Below, in pieces: positions 11,480-20,940 of a stretch of DNA of 64,000 nucleotides. The stretch is from Symbiodinium natans. Lineage: Eukaryota; Sar; Dinophyceae; Suessiales; Symbiodiniaceae. A program made the position numbers and the translations under genes. The DNA is taken from NCBI GenBank assembly GCA_905221605.1, contig CAJNDS010000757.1, positions 261,001 to 325,000 of the forward strand, read 5' to 3'. Numbering within the stretch: the first letter of the stretch is position 1; every line of letters starts with the position of its first letter. The notes under the pieces were generated by a model. The model was not told where the DNA came from. It saw nothing but the letters and a program-made list of their open reading frames with translations, and made no database searches.

Positions 11480-11600
11480 AACCCTGTAAACCCGATAAAC
11501 CCGATAAACCCTATAAACCCGATAAACCCTACAACGCCTATAAACCATGTAAAGCCTATAAGCCCTATAAGCCCTATAAACCCTATAAACCCTATAAAAC
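11480..11600. repeat. CCCTATAAA / CCCGATAAA nonamer array
   Basis: A telomere-like motif expanded by two bases, repeated about a dozen times with local point variants. Confidence 0.85.
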
Positions 11601-11639
11601 CTAAACCCTAAACCCTAAAATCCTAAAACCCTAAACCCT

Positions 11640-12480
11640 AAACTGCTGTTCAGGGTGTCGGGTTCAGAGTTCATTCCGAGGGTCTGGGGCTTAGGACTTG
11701 GAGATTATGGGTCTTTGGGCTAAGAGACTTATAGTAATTTAGAGCCTTACGATTTTCAGGGTTTTGGTTCCAGGTTTCGGCAACATAGGGTTTGATGGCC
11801 ATGAAGATCGAAGCTTGAGCAGCAGTCAGCGCAGCTGGGGAGCAACCATGGCAACACTCGCCCACGAGTTTGTATTCTCGGCAACGTGCTTGTAGCATGT
11901 TGTACTCCCCAGGCTGCTCCTATACATTTTGTTGCACGTCGTCTGAGGTCCACGAGCCATTTCGGGCATGCATTATCTGCACTCCTTCCCAACTAAGCTG
12001 TCAAGAGAAGCCACCAAGCGATAGTTCACTCCCGACTACACAAGCTTCACGGCCTGCTTGTGCTTTCGGGGCACTACCAAATGCCACCATTACGATGCCA
12101 GCAGGCACAGTCGCCTTTCCTAAATGCCTCACGCGCCCTTTGCACTGGTGGAGAATATTACTAGTCCGGCTGAGGGCTACGAACTAGCAGAGGTAGAGGT
12201 CGCGGTTCAGACTCAGGAGGAGGCCATTTTAAGCAAGAAGGCTCTGTGGTTTCAGCTTGTAGGGGCCTTACAGCTTTCGGGTGTATCGCCTTCGGCAGGG
12301 TTTTGTGGTTACAGGACGTTCTTCCTGGTAATCCACATGCTGACAACTAAACCCGCACCGGACCCTACCAACCCTAAACCCTACAAACTAAACCCGAAAC
12401 CCTCAGCCCTCCTTGACCCTTAGGCGCTTCGGCGTCATCCAGCGCTCCGCAGCTCCAAGCACGCCGGGCCGTGACCATGA
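11640..12480. other. low-copy region with weak coding character
   Basis: About 800 bp with few telomere units. Small open frames occur on both strands (11671-11992 minus, 11870-12423 plus). A plus-strand stretch near 12175-12270 reads EGYELAEVEVAVQTQEEA, which looks protein-like, and another near 12423-12478 reads SSSAPQLQARRAVTMSAA. Neither is recognised and exon limits are unclear. Confidence 0.3.
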
Positions 12481-12825
12481 GCGCCGCGTTGGCAGGCGGT
12501 TTCGGGGTTTGTTTTTTTTTTTTTGAGGGGGGGGGGGGGTTTGGGGCATTAGCTGTAAACCCTATACCCTAAGCTCACGGTGGGTTTAGCTGATACACGT
12601 GAGCCTTGGAGCGTCCTGTGGTCCGACTGGTGGATATATCAGTACCTTGGAAGCCCTTTAGGCTTCTGTTGTAGCAGATGTTCTTCAATATAAAGTTGCA
12701 ACAAAGCGCCCAGAATTTGGAAGCGCCGAGAATTCGGATCACCTTTCCCCTTTCCCAATGTATGTTAATGCAGGTGTAGAGATTGGAGCAACATAGGGGT
12801 TCTTTTTCCCTAAGCCCCAAACCCT

Positions 12826-12905
12826 AAACCCTAAACCCCAAACCCCAAACCCCAAACCTCAAACCTCAAACCTCAAACCTCAAACCCCAAACCCCAAACC
12901 CTAAA
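12826..12905. repeat. CCCCAAA / CCTCAAA variant array
   Basis: CCCTAAA turns into CCCCAAA, then CCTCAAA, then back, each variant in a short homogeneous block. Confidence 0.9.
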
Positions 12906-12959
12906 CCCGAGCATAGGGGAGCCTGCTGCGCTAACAGGGTTTAGGGTTTTGGGTTTAGG

Positions 12960-14580
12960 GTTTAGGGTTTAGGGTTTAGGGTTCCAACCCAGCCGTACCA
13001 TGACGCCCAGTAGTAAGTACCCTTATGGTTAGGATCCCAAACCTCAACAAGCCAGACATCTGCACCCCCTTTGAACCTAGCCCAATGGGTGCTCATTGTT
13101 TCTGAGGGTTTCGGGTTCACCCGAAGCCCTAAACCCGGGCAGGAATCGGAGCTGCCATCGCACAGCTTGCGATGGGCGACAGGAATGCCGTCGAGGAACC
13201 ACTCTATCATGCCCAGTAGTGCCCTTATTCCCTTTTTGGGGGGTTTAGGTTCCCTTATAAGCCCCTTTAAGCAAAAAAAGTCACCTTTTTTAAGCCTTGT
13301 TTACTGGGCAGCCTAGAGAGATAAAGAACAAAGAGTCAAAAGAGTAACAAGCAAGAAAAGAACGGCGTGAACGGCATGAGCCAAACGTGCATGGCATCCA
13401 GGGCAGCACCCTAGGGTTTAGGGTTTAGGGTTTAGGGTTTAGGGTTTAGGGTTTAGGGTTTAGGGTTTAGGAAAACGATCAGAGTAGTAGCGCGAGCCGA
13501 TGAATAATTTTACGAGACATTCTCTTGGACAGCGGGATTTGGAGCCCCCTCTAGCTGTAACCCTAAACCCTAAACCCTAAACCCTAAGCCCTAAGCCCTA
13601 AACCCTAAACCCTACTAATCCCTGAACGGGATTGATCTGGACAACTTTAAAAGTTCTGGGGACTCGAAGCCCTTCTAAACCCTAAAGCCCATAAGAGTTA
13701 GTTTTTTCAACCCTATTAACCCATAAGAATTCATTTTTTATAGGGCCCCATAACCGTAAACCCCAAACCCTACCTTAAACTCTAATTCCTCAACCCTAAT
13801 TAATGATGTTCATGATGCATGACAAAGGTCGCAGCGTTCCCCCCAAACGGTGCACCAAATTGTCACTTAAGAGCAGCTTGTAAACAGCAAGTTCCTTGCG
13901 GACAAATCAATTTATGAACCCTAAAAGTGTTTGTGGTTCCTCTACCGTTCTAGGGATTGTAGTAGTTGAGGGTATGTGACCCCAATTTTCGGGTTCATTT
14001 GGTCTCCAAGGTTCTTGCAACAACATCATGTCCATTTCCTGAACCTGGCTATGACATTCTTTCATTTCAAATGGGGGGGGGAGGGGGGGCTCGCGATTGT
14101 GTTTTAAGCTCGGTTCATATTGTACTGTCGCCGTCGGTTTAGTTTGTCTATCCGCTTTAGTCAGAAGTTTCCCAGGGTTATTCTGCGAACTCAGGTCGGA
14201 ATAATTACTAAGGGGCGCAACATCAACGCGCTGGAGGAGGGGGCCTGCGTCGTCAGGCGTCCCCTCCCGCCGGCAAGCTTCACCCAGTGAACCAACTTGG
14301 TACTAGGCACTAAACCCCTACACCTCAGCACCAGGAATTCAAGAATGCAATGGTGACCTCCAGCACGTACCTAGACCGCGGTAAATGAAACGAAAGCTCA
14401 CTCTGATGCAGTTGCCCAGATCCCTGAATTGCAACCCCCTGTGGGCCGCACGCATCCCGCACGGACCTTTCTTTTGTCGAAGACTCACAAACACAGAAGT
14501 ATCACATCAGAAAAGGTGGCTTAGGGTGCCCTAAACCCTAAACCCTAAACCTTAACCCCTAAACCCAAAACCCTAAACCC
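12960..14580. other. low-copy spacer with telomere patches
   Basis: TTTAGGG arrays at 12946-12982 and 13411-13471, CCCTAAA at 13560-13612 and 14528-14590. Between them I see no recognisable gene; 13620-14520 has no clear exon. Confidence 0.5.
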
Positions 14581-14622
14581 TAAACCCTAAACGTTTGGTC
14601 GCGCAAGGGTCTGTCGCGCAAG

Positions 14623-14700
14623 GAGCTCGCGGCGCACATCAGCGGGGCCCCGTGCGTGCCCCATGCTGCGGCCGTGGCCAGCAGTGTGGCTCCGCTGCAG
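14623..14700 (+). CDS. candidate exon, Ala-rich
   Basis: After a CCCTAAA array and CGCAAG|GAG the frame reads ELAAHISGAPCVPHAAAVAS and continues SVAPLQ. The donor is unclear (possible GC sites inside the last 25 bp). The codons are GC-rich like the other exon islands. Family unknown; possibly an exon of a gene upstream of the tandem family. Confidence 0.4.
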
Positions 14701-14794
14701 AACCCCAAACTTTAAACTCGGGTTTATGGGGTTTAGGGCTAGGGTTTAGGGCTAGGGTTTAGGGTTTTGGGTTTAGGGTTTAGGGATTAGGGTT

Positions 14795-14881
14795 TGGGAT
14801 GTTCCCCCTTATACGAACAGTCCATTGTAACAGGGTATAAATCCTATTTAAGGATTGTTAGTATAAGGGGGAACATCCCAA
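14795..14881. mobile_element. MITE-like foldback, GATGTTCCCCC family (best copy)
   Basis: Arms TTGGGATGTTCCCCCTTATA and TATAAGGGGGAACATCCCAA are perfect complements. The next bases (CGAACAGTCC / GGATTGTTAG) also pair with one or two mismatches. Total 87 bp. No open frame; non-autonomous. Confidence 0.85.
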
Positions 14882-15181
14882 CTTTAAACCCTTAACCAAC
14901 CCCAAACCCCTTTGGGAATTTTGGGGTGTGAGTCAAGATTTAGGGTAGTGGCTGGGACTGAATGTCATGGCACTTCACCGTTGCGAAGAGTTCTGAGCTC
15001 TCTCAACCCTAAACCCCAAACCCTAAACCCTAAACCCCAAACCCTAAACTCTAAACCCTAAACCCTAACTCTTGAGAATAGCTTGGAGGGATTACCAAGC
15101 TAGGGCTGCAGAAAAGTATCTCTACTTTTTCGTGGCTTCGACTTCGGAACAAACTCATTCCTTGCAGGCGCCCCGAAGCAT

Positions 15182-15460
15182 ATGTGGTGGGTTTCCGAAA
15201 ATAGGGGTACCTTTTTGGAGGGTTCCTAGAATAAGGATTCTAGGATATATTCGGGGGGGGTCCCTATTGTGGAAATTACCCAGATGGGTGTTTCCCAAAG
15301 CAGGGGTAACCCCCTTTTAAACGCCAAGCAGAATAGAATCCCCTTAAAGGGACCGGGCACCCCCCATGTTTGGGAAAACCCCCATACGGGCTTCAAAACT
15401 ATGATCCCTTTTGGGGTTCCCTAACTATTGGGTGCCGTATTATAATAGGGATCCAAAAAG
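15182..15460. mobile_element. foldback-like repeat, GGTTTCCGAAAT family
   Basis: Copy of the family also seen at 7055 and 31670; it continues into several short imperfect inverted words (GGTACCTTTTTGGAGGGTTCC). Ends are uncertain. Confidence 0.4.
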
Positions 15461-15561
15461 GGTTTAGGGTTTAGGGTTTAGGGTTTAGGGTTTTCAGAAT
15501 TTTGACAGCCAACCAAATATCTTGGCGCTGCTCTTCTTGCTCGAGCTGCTTGACTTTGGCG

Positions 15562-15795
15562 GGAGCCTGCAGCGGGTTTTGTCCCTTGGTAGCCCAGTGG
15601 TACCCTTTTTCCTTTATATTTTTTTGGGTTCAAGGTCCCCTTATAAATTAACCACCCAAAAAAGAATGCCCTTATCATAATACAGTTTAATCAACCAAAC
15701 CCAAAAATGGGTGCCCTTTTTCGAATACAGTTTAGTCAACCAAACCAAAGAATGGCTGCCCTTATTGTAATATGGGTGCCCTCATTATAATACAG
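15562..15795 (-). mobile_element. CCTTGGTAGCCC inverted-repeat element, reverse copy
   Basis: Starts CCCTTGGTAGCCCAGTGGTA, the complement of the 3' ends of two introns of the tandem genes (19225-19268 and 23281-23310). It is followed by a direct duplication of AATGGGTGCCCTTATTGTAATACAGTTT-type words (the word is degenerate between copies). Confidence 0.5.
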
Positions 15796-15796
15796 T

Positions 15797-15879
15797 TTAA
15801 CCCTAAACCCTAAACCCGAAACCCTAAACCCTAAACCCTAAACCCTAAACCCTAAACCCTAAACCCTAAACCCTAAATG
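15797..15879. repeat. CCCTAAA array upstream of gene copy A1
   Basis: About 12 heptamers, ending about 50 bp before the A1 start codon. Confidence 0.97.
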
Positions 15880-15932
15880 GCTGCCCTTATCGTATTTTGG
15901 CTACTGGGGGCGCACCAAGGTCCTCAATCGCC

Positions 15933-16793
15933 ATGCCAGCAGGACGTCCGAGTGCCCGCGCGCACGCATGTGAGCCGCACCCGGTGTCCGGTGCTGTGCT
16001 TGTGTGGTGTTCCGAGACCAGGCAGGTTCTTGGGATATTTTGCTCTCTTCTCTGTTGGGTTTAAGAGGAGCACCCGAAACCCTAAACCCTAAACCCTAAA
16101 CCCTAAACCCTAAACCCTACGGGCCATCCTAGGAAGACTGCATGAAGCCAGACCAAGATGACCGCCGCGCGTTGTTCAAGAGGATCGCAGAGAGTTTTGG
16201 CACCAAGTTTGCCTTCTACAAGAAGGCCCCGACCTTCCTCAGGCGGGTTCTGAAAAGCAAGGGTTGAGGGTTCCGCCGAATGCCTCGGCCTTAGCTTCCT
16301 TGGGTTTAGGCTTGGGGTTTAGGGTTTAGGGTTTAGGGTTTAGGGTTTTTGGTTTAGGGTTTAGGGTGTACGGTTTAGGGTTTAGGGTTTAGGGTTTAGG
16401 GTTTAGGGTTTAGGGTTTAGGGTTTAGGGTTTACGGTTTTGGTCTAAAGTTCTGATCCTGAATTTGACCCGTCAGGTCGCTGAAGGGCACGACTAAGAAA
16501 GTTTTGCTCTTCGCAGACTGGCGAGAGGTGAAACCCATATCGGAGGGCATGAACGCAGAGCAACATGCAAATGTCTGCATGCACATCACGACCCGATGCG
16601 AGAGCTCCTACCTCAACGCGCAGAGCTGGGTGCGTGAGCACGCCAGGCACGCACGAGCAACAGGGAGCAGCCTGAACTCTGAAACGCGATATCCCGTAAG
16701 TTTGCAACCGAATTGTACTGATTGCTATGATGGCTACAGATGTGGTTGTTCGTGTTGTCAGCATTATCACACATCGTTACCATGACCGTTGTT

Positions 16794-16841
<48 letters not shown>

Positions 16842-19311
16842 GGGATGATGATGATGATGATATGATGATGATGATTCTGACTATTGTTATAAATACCCTT
16901 AGTGCTGCGAGTATTATTACTGATACTGCTACTGCTACTGCTATTTCTACTGCTTTTGTTTTTGCTTTTGCTTTTGCTTTTGCTTTTGCTTTTTTCTATT
17001 ACTTACTATTGCTAACTACTACTGTCAGCATGATCATTACCTTCAAATTTTTTTGATTGTTTCGAATCCTTTCTTGTCATGGCTATCCTCATTCCCAACC
17101 TTATCACTGTTGACTATCATCATTTTTACCTTTGTCATCATCATCAGGAGCAGCGTCTGCTTCCAGTAGTATCTTCATTGAGCAGGGATAGATTTGAAGG
17201 CAATATGCTTGAGTGCCATAGCAATGACGTGAATGATGCTACTTACTACGATATCTACTAACACATTCCATATTAATAAACCATTTTTAAACACTAGTGA
17301 AGTTAGTTTTTGTTCATACGACCGGACTGAGGCCGGCTGTCATGGAAACCAGAAGGCTGCAGCTCGAAGAGGGGAGGGTAGCGGATCCGGGGCGGGAGGG
17401 GAGGCTACCCCACCCCTCCTCCTCTGGATCCTCTCCCATTCCACGGTCTTGTGTTCCTCTTGTCCTGCGGCTCTAGTCTTTCTCGGGTATATTCTTTTTA
17501 TTCATGAACACATACGACCGCACTACAAAGCAGATGTCGAACGTGATGTTAATTCTTTTTCCATATATGTCAGGAACCTTCATGCTACACAAGATGTTGA
17601 ATGCCTTGCACCGTGTTGGGTTCGTCGAACCACTTCTGGCCATGCATCTTGTGCACACCCTGCACATCTTCATCATGCCAGCCCTAAACCCTAAACCCTA
17701 AACCCTAATCCTAAACCCTAAACCCTAAACCCTAAACCTAATCCTAAACCGCGTCGAATCCTAACAGCAAGAGGTGTGGTTCACAGTGGCTCTCCGGGCG
17801 CAAAACTTGACAAAAGGTTCGTCGAACCCTTGGCGTTCGTGGGGGGGGGGGGGGGGGGGGTTGTGGGGCTTTGTGTTGCAGGCTAGGGTTTAGGGTAATT
17901 AGGGTAATGAGGGTAATGAGGGCAATGAGGGTCATTAGGGTCATTAGGGTAAATAGGGTTTAGGGTTTTCGGGTTTAGCAGGTAGATCTGCAGCAGTTGC
18001 CAAAGCATCTTTCACGGCATATTCGATGGATGCTTGATGGGCTTGCTGCTAATTTCTGGCTAATTTCTCCAAATCCCAGATCCTGCCAAAACCCGAAACC
18101 CCAAACCCTAAACTCTGATGAAGAAGAGACCCTACATATCTATTTAAATATAGATATAAACAAATCAATAATTAAATACGTATGAATATTTATATAAATA
18201 GACACATGTGTGTGTGTGCACAACATGCCATGCCGCCAACATCGGGTGTTTGGACTTGGATTTAGACGCGACACTGTATCGATTTTAGGTTTACCTTTTA
18301 TCTTACCGGATGACACCTACATCGAACGTTCCGTTGGGCCGCCACGTCCTCAATAGTGAACCAGCTAAGGCACATGCCTGTAAAACTGAAGCGGAGCCAA
18401 TGCAGGTGCAAGCAGGTCTCCGTTCTTGGGGAGCTTTCGCAGGAAAGTGTGCATGAGCTGGTCCGGCGCCATTGGATGAAGAGCTCTACGGAAGACAGCC
18501 CGCAAAAGCCCCAGCAGTGGCTAGTCCTGCAGCATTAATTCCACAGCCGCAAAAGACCAAGCAACCCAGAGCCATGAACCCCAAACCCTAATTACCCTAA
18601 TTACCCTAATTACCCTAATTACCCTAATTATCCTAATTGCCCTAATTACCCGAATTACCCTAATTACCCTAATTACCCTAGTTACCCTAATTACCCTAAT
18701 TACCCTAGTTACCCTAATTTCCCTAATCACCCTAATTACCCTAAACCCTGAACCCTGAACCCCCCCCCCCCCCCCCCCCCCTCCCCCCCCCCCCGCCCAA
18801 CGCCGACAAGCGCACCTAGGATTGGTGCCGGATCCATGTCAAGCGTGGGTGAGCCTGAGCTGTTCTTTCCACAGTCTCCGCCTCTTGGACACACACAGCG
18901 CTCAACCCTCACCACCGTGAGTTGTGGTTTAGGGCCTAAACCCTAAACCCTAAACCCTAAACCCTAAAGCCTAAACCCTCTGCAGGCAAAGCAACGGCAA
19001 GGCCTCGGGGATGTCGTGGCTGTCGTACGGGAGCCTGGTAACCGCGCTCCAAGACCCCCGGAAGGCCGCAGTTGTCGAGCAAGTCCTGAAGCGACTTGGT
19101 TGAGGGTTTAGGGTTGAGGGTTGAGGGTTTAGGGTTTAGGGTTTAGGGTTTAGGGTTTGAGAGTTTCCTCTTTTTTTGAATACTTTGTTTTGTTTCGAGG
19201 CTCCCTTGTAAAGCAACACCAACCCAAACAGGGTACCCTTACTGCAAGATGGTCACCGGGCTACCAAGGCAAATCATTTTTGAAACCCGGAACGAGCCCT
19301 ATGAGGATTGA
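15933..19311 (+). CDS. tandem gene family, copy A1 (spliced, unknown function)
   Basis: Six exons inferred by aligning the three copies: 15933-16013, 16133-16242, 16476-16646, 18406 to about 18519, 18986-19090 and 19269-19311 (TGA). Start ATG in GCCATGCC. Recognisable blocks are GAVLVWCS, CMKPDQDDRR, VLLFADWREVKPI, SSYLNAQSWVREHA, CKQVSVLGELSQ, MSWLSYGSLVTALQDP and ETRNEPYED at the C-terminus. Phases match at the junctions, with introns starting GA (16014), GC (16243), GC (16647) and GC (19091). The exon 4 end is unsure because the open frame hits TAA at 18536; a GC donor at 18520 would avoid it. The exon equivalent to A2's 22685-22728 was not found. I do not recognise the family; it looks soluble, without signal peptide or membrane helix. 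May be functional or decaying. Confidence 0.65.
16014..16132 (+). other. A1-only intron carrying CCCTAAA
   Basis: GA...AG intron of 119 bp between WCS and EDCMK. A2 and A3 read straight through here (WCFEGCMK), so the intron is an insertion in A1 or a precise loss in the others. It holds about six CCCTAAA units (16076-16119). Confidence 0.7.
16243..16475 (+). other. A1 intron 2, filled with TTTAGGG
   Basis: GC...AG intron at the same position as the first intron of A2 and A3 (FLR|W or FLR|S). In A1 more than half of it is TTTAGGG; in A2/A3 the homologous intron carries TATATA instead. Confidence 0.75.
16647..18405 (+). other. A1 intron 3: simple repeats and telomere variants
   Basis: A 1.76-kb GC...AG intron. 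It contains a GAT/ATG trinucleotide array (16795-16875), CTG/CTTTTG-type repeats (16920-17000), CCCTAAA (17683-17750), a G-run (17841-17860) and AGGGTAATTAGGGTAATG units (17884-17950). Open frames across it, such as poly-Asp, are artefacts. An unassigned 17290-17680 segment has no recognised gene. Confidence 0.65.
18585..18745. repeat. CCCTAATTA nonamer array
   Basis: About 16 units of CCCTAATTA, a telomere-like motif stretched to nine bases, within the A1 gene. The complement is present as AGGGTAATT at 17884-17950 in the preceding intron. Confidence 0.95.
19091..19268 (+). other. A1-only intron with TTTAGGG and element-derived 3' end
   Basis: GC...AG intron in the codon before Q (VLK|QII). 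A2, the truncated copy and A3 are uninterrupted here. The left part is TTTAGGG/TTGAGGG; the right part (GGGTACCCTTACTG...GGGCTACCAAG) is homologous to the 3' end of A2's intron at 23147-23315, which sits at a different position. Confidence 0.72.
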
Positions 19312-20940
19312 CCCCAACGGCTGTGAAATGGCTCTTTGGAAACGCAATCTAGGGCCGACCGCGATTTAGCGTGGCAAGCTTTTACTCCAGTCCGACTTGG
19401 CTGCTGGCTGCGTTCTGGCTTTAGCGTTTAGGGGTTGCCCAGAGGCTTCCATGCAGTACCTTTTGAGTGTAGTATAATACTCTAATCTTCTACAACCCTA
19501 AGCCGTAAACGAACGCTAAACCCGAGACCCTAAACCCTAAAACCCTAAGCCTTAAACCCAGGTAGGGATAACGGTAGCAAGCATCCCATATTCTGTGCCA
19601 CCGCGCGCCAGCCTGGAGCTGGAGACGGAAGCTTCCAGGCGAATTCAATGTCAACTACTTACTGGGTTCTTAAAGTAGGGAGTAGGGTTTAGGGTTTAGG
19701 GTTTAGGAGCCCCTATGATTCCTGACAAAATTCATGTGGGGTGTGTGGTACCTAAGTCTCTGCTTGAATTCCCTACTCAGAACAGGAAGTAGTGTCCTGC
19801 ACGTTTCACCCAAATCTCCTGGTCTATCGTGACGAAACAGACCTGCCATTGTCAAGACGCGCTTTAGCACGTCAGCCGTGCCGTTGGCAGTCTGTTGTCA
19901 GTGCCTGGACGCCTGAGAAGGCAAAATGCTGCAGAGTGTCCAAATTGCGCGATTCAGCTCGCATGCTGAAGCTGCGCATCTTGGACAGTCCGGAATTGGC
20001 CGTATAGCCCTAGTGCCAATTGCAATTAGTTTGGCTGACGCTTCATCGGAATACCTTGCAGGTCTCGGCGGGCCTGTCCTGGAGCTGGAGTACTGTACTT
20101 TAAGACTTTTCTGTTCTGGGTTCCTACTACAGCTACTTATACCTAAAAAGTGCACGCTCTTTTTTCCAGGGTTTACTCCAAAGCAGGGCATGTGCTTAGG
20201 ATCCCTGGGCCTACCGAGATGTGCAAAAACCCCGAGGGCTGACAAAAGAGTCCTCCTCCGAAACCCGTCCGCCGATGAAGTGGCAAAGAGATGGGCGGTG
20301 CGATCCAGCTTCGGAGTCGCTACCCAAGGACTTTAGGGTTTAGGGTTTAGGGTTTAGCCTAAAAGCCCTAAGCCCTAAACCCTAAACCCCCCTAAACCCC
20401 AACCTAGAGGCCAAGCCAAGAAGAGCTTCCCCCCCCCCCCCCCAACTCGACAATTTCTGTTGGCTGATGCTTGTGTGCGCAGGCACTGGCAAGAACTTTG
20501 TATTTTTCCAGTATGTTCAGTCCAGCAGCCTGGGTTTAGGGTTTAGGGTTTAGGGTTTAGGGTTTAGGGCCCTCAAATCTTTGTGGCGCAGAGAGAGAGA
20601 GAGAGAGAGAAAAAAATTAGGTAGGCCCTTGAAATATCTCACATGTCCCTTTAGTGGGTTGATAGGGGATTTTGGGAGTATTTTTTTTAAGAGGGCTTTT
20701 TCCGGGCCGCTATAGGCTTGGTGCACAAAGCCACGCGGCCCAGCCAGAGGTGCATTTCACACCGTTTTCAGGGCAGCCCTGACAATTGATGTCCCTCATG
20801 TGTTTTGGAACTCGGCACCCCCAAGACTCTGCACTCTGCACTGCGCGTCCCTGGTGCCTCCTGCTCGAGCTGCCTCTAGCGACGAAGCTCCAGCAGCCTA
20901 GCTTCGGTTTTGTCAGTCCTCGTCCTGGGCGAGCAGCGCC
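19312..20940. other. spacer between gene copies A1 and A2
   Basis: Begins with the conserved 3' flank (GGCTGT..AATGGCTCTTTGGAAACGC). It includes a 19790-20336 block that reappears in part near 23665-23810 (CACCCAAATC, GTCAGCC.CG.CGT) and 24215-24280 (TACC.TGCAGGTCT.G). The repeat unit of the cluster is thus gene plus spacer. Telomere patches at 19684, 20334 and 20532; an AG dinucleotide run at 20591-20610. Confidence 0.55.
20624..20708. mobile_element. GGCCCTT inverted-repeat element
   Basis: GGCCCTTGAAATATCTC...GAGGGCTTTTTCCGGGCC. A related copy ends the A3 intron at 29850-29988 (GGCCCTTGAGATATGTTC...AAAGGGCC). Short complementary ends, about 80 bp, no open frame. Confidence 0.5.

Noticed and set aside
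16727-17056. Poly-Asp frame
   Set aside because: Translation of a GAT trinucleotide repeat inside an intron of copy A1.
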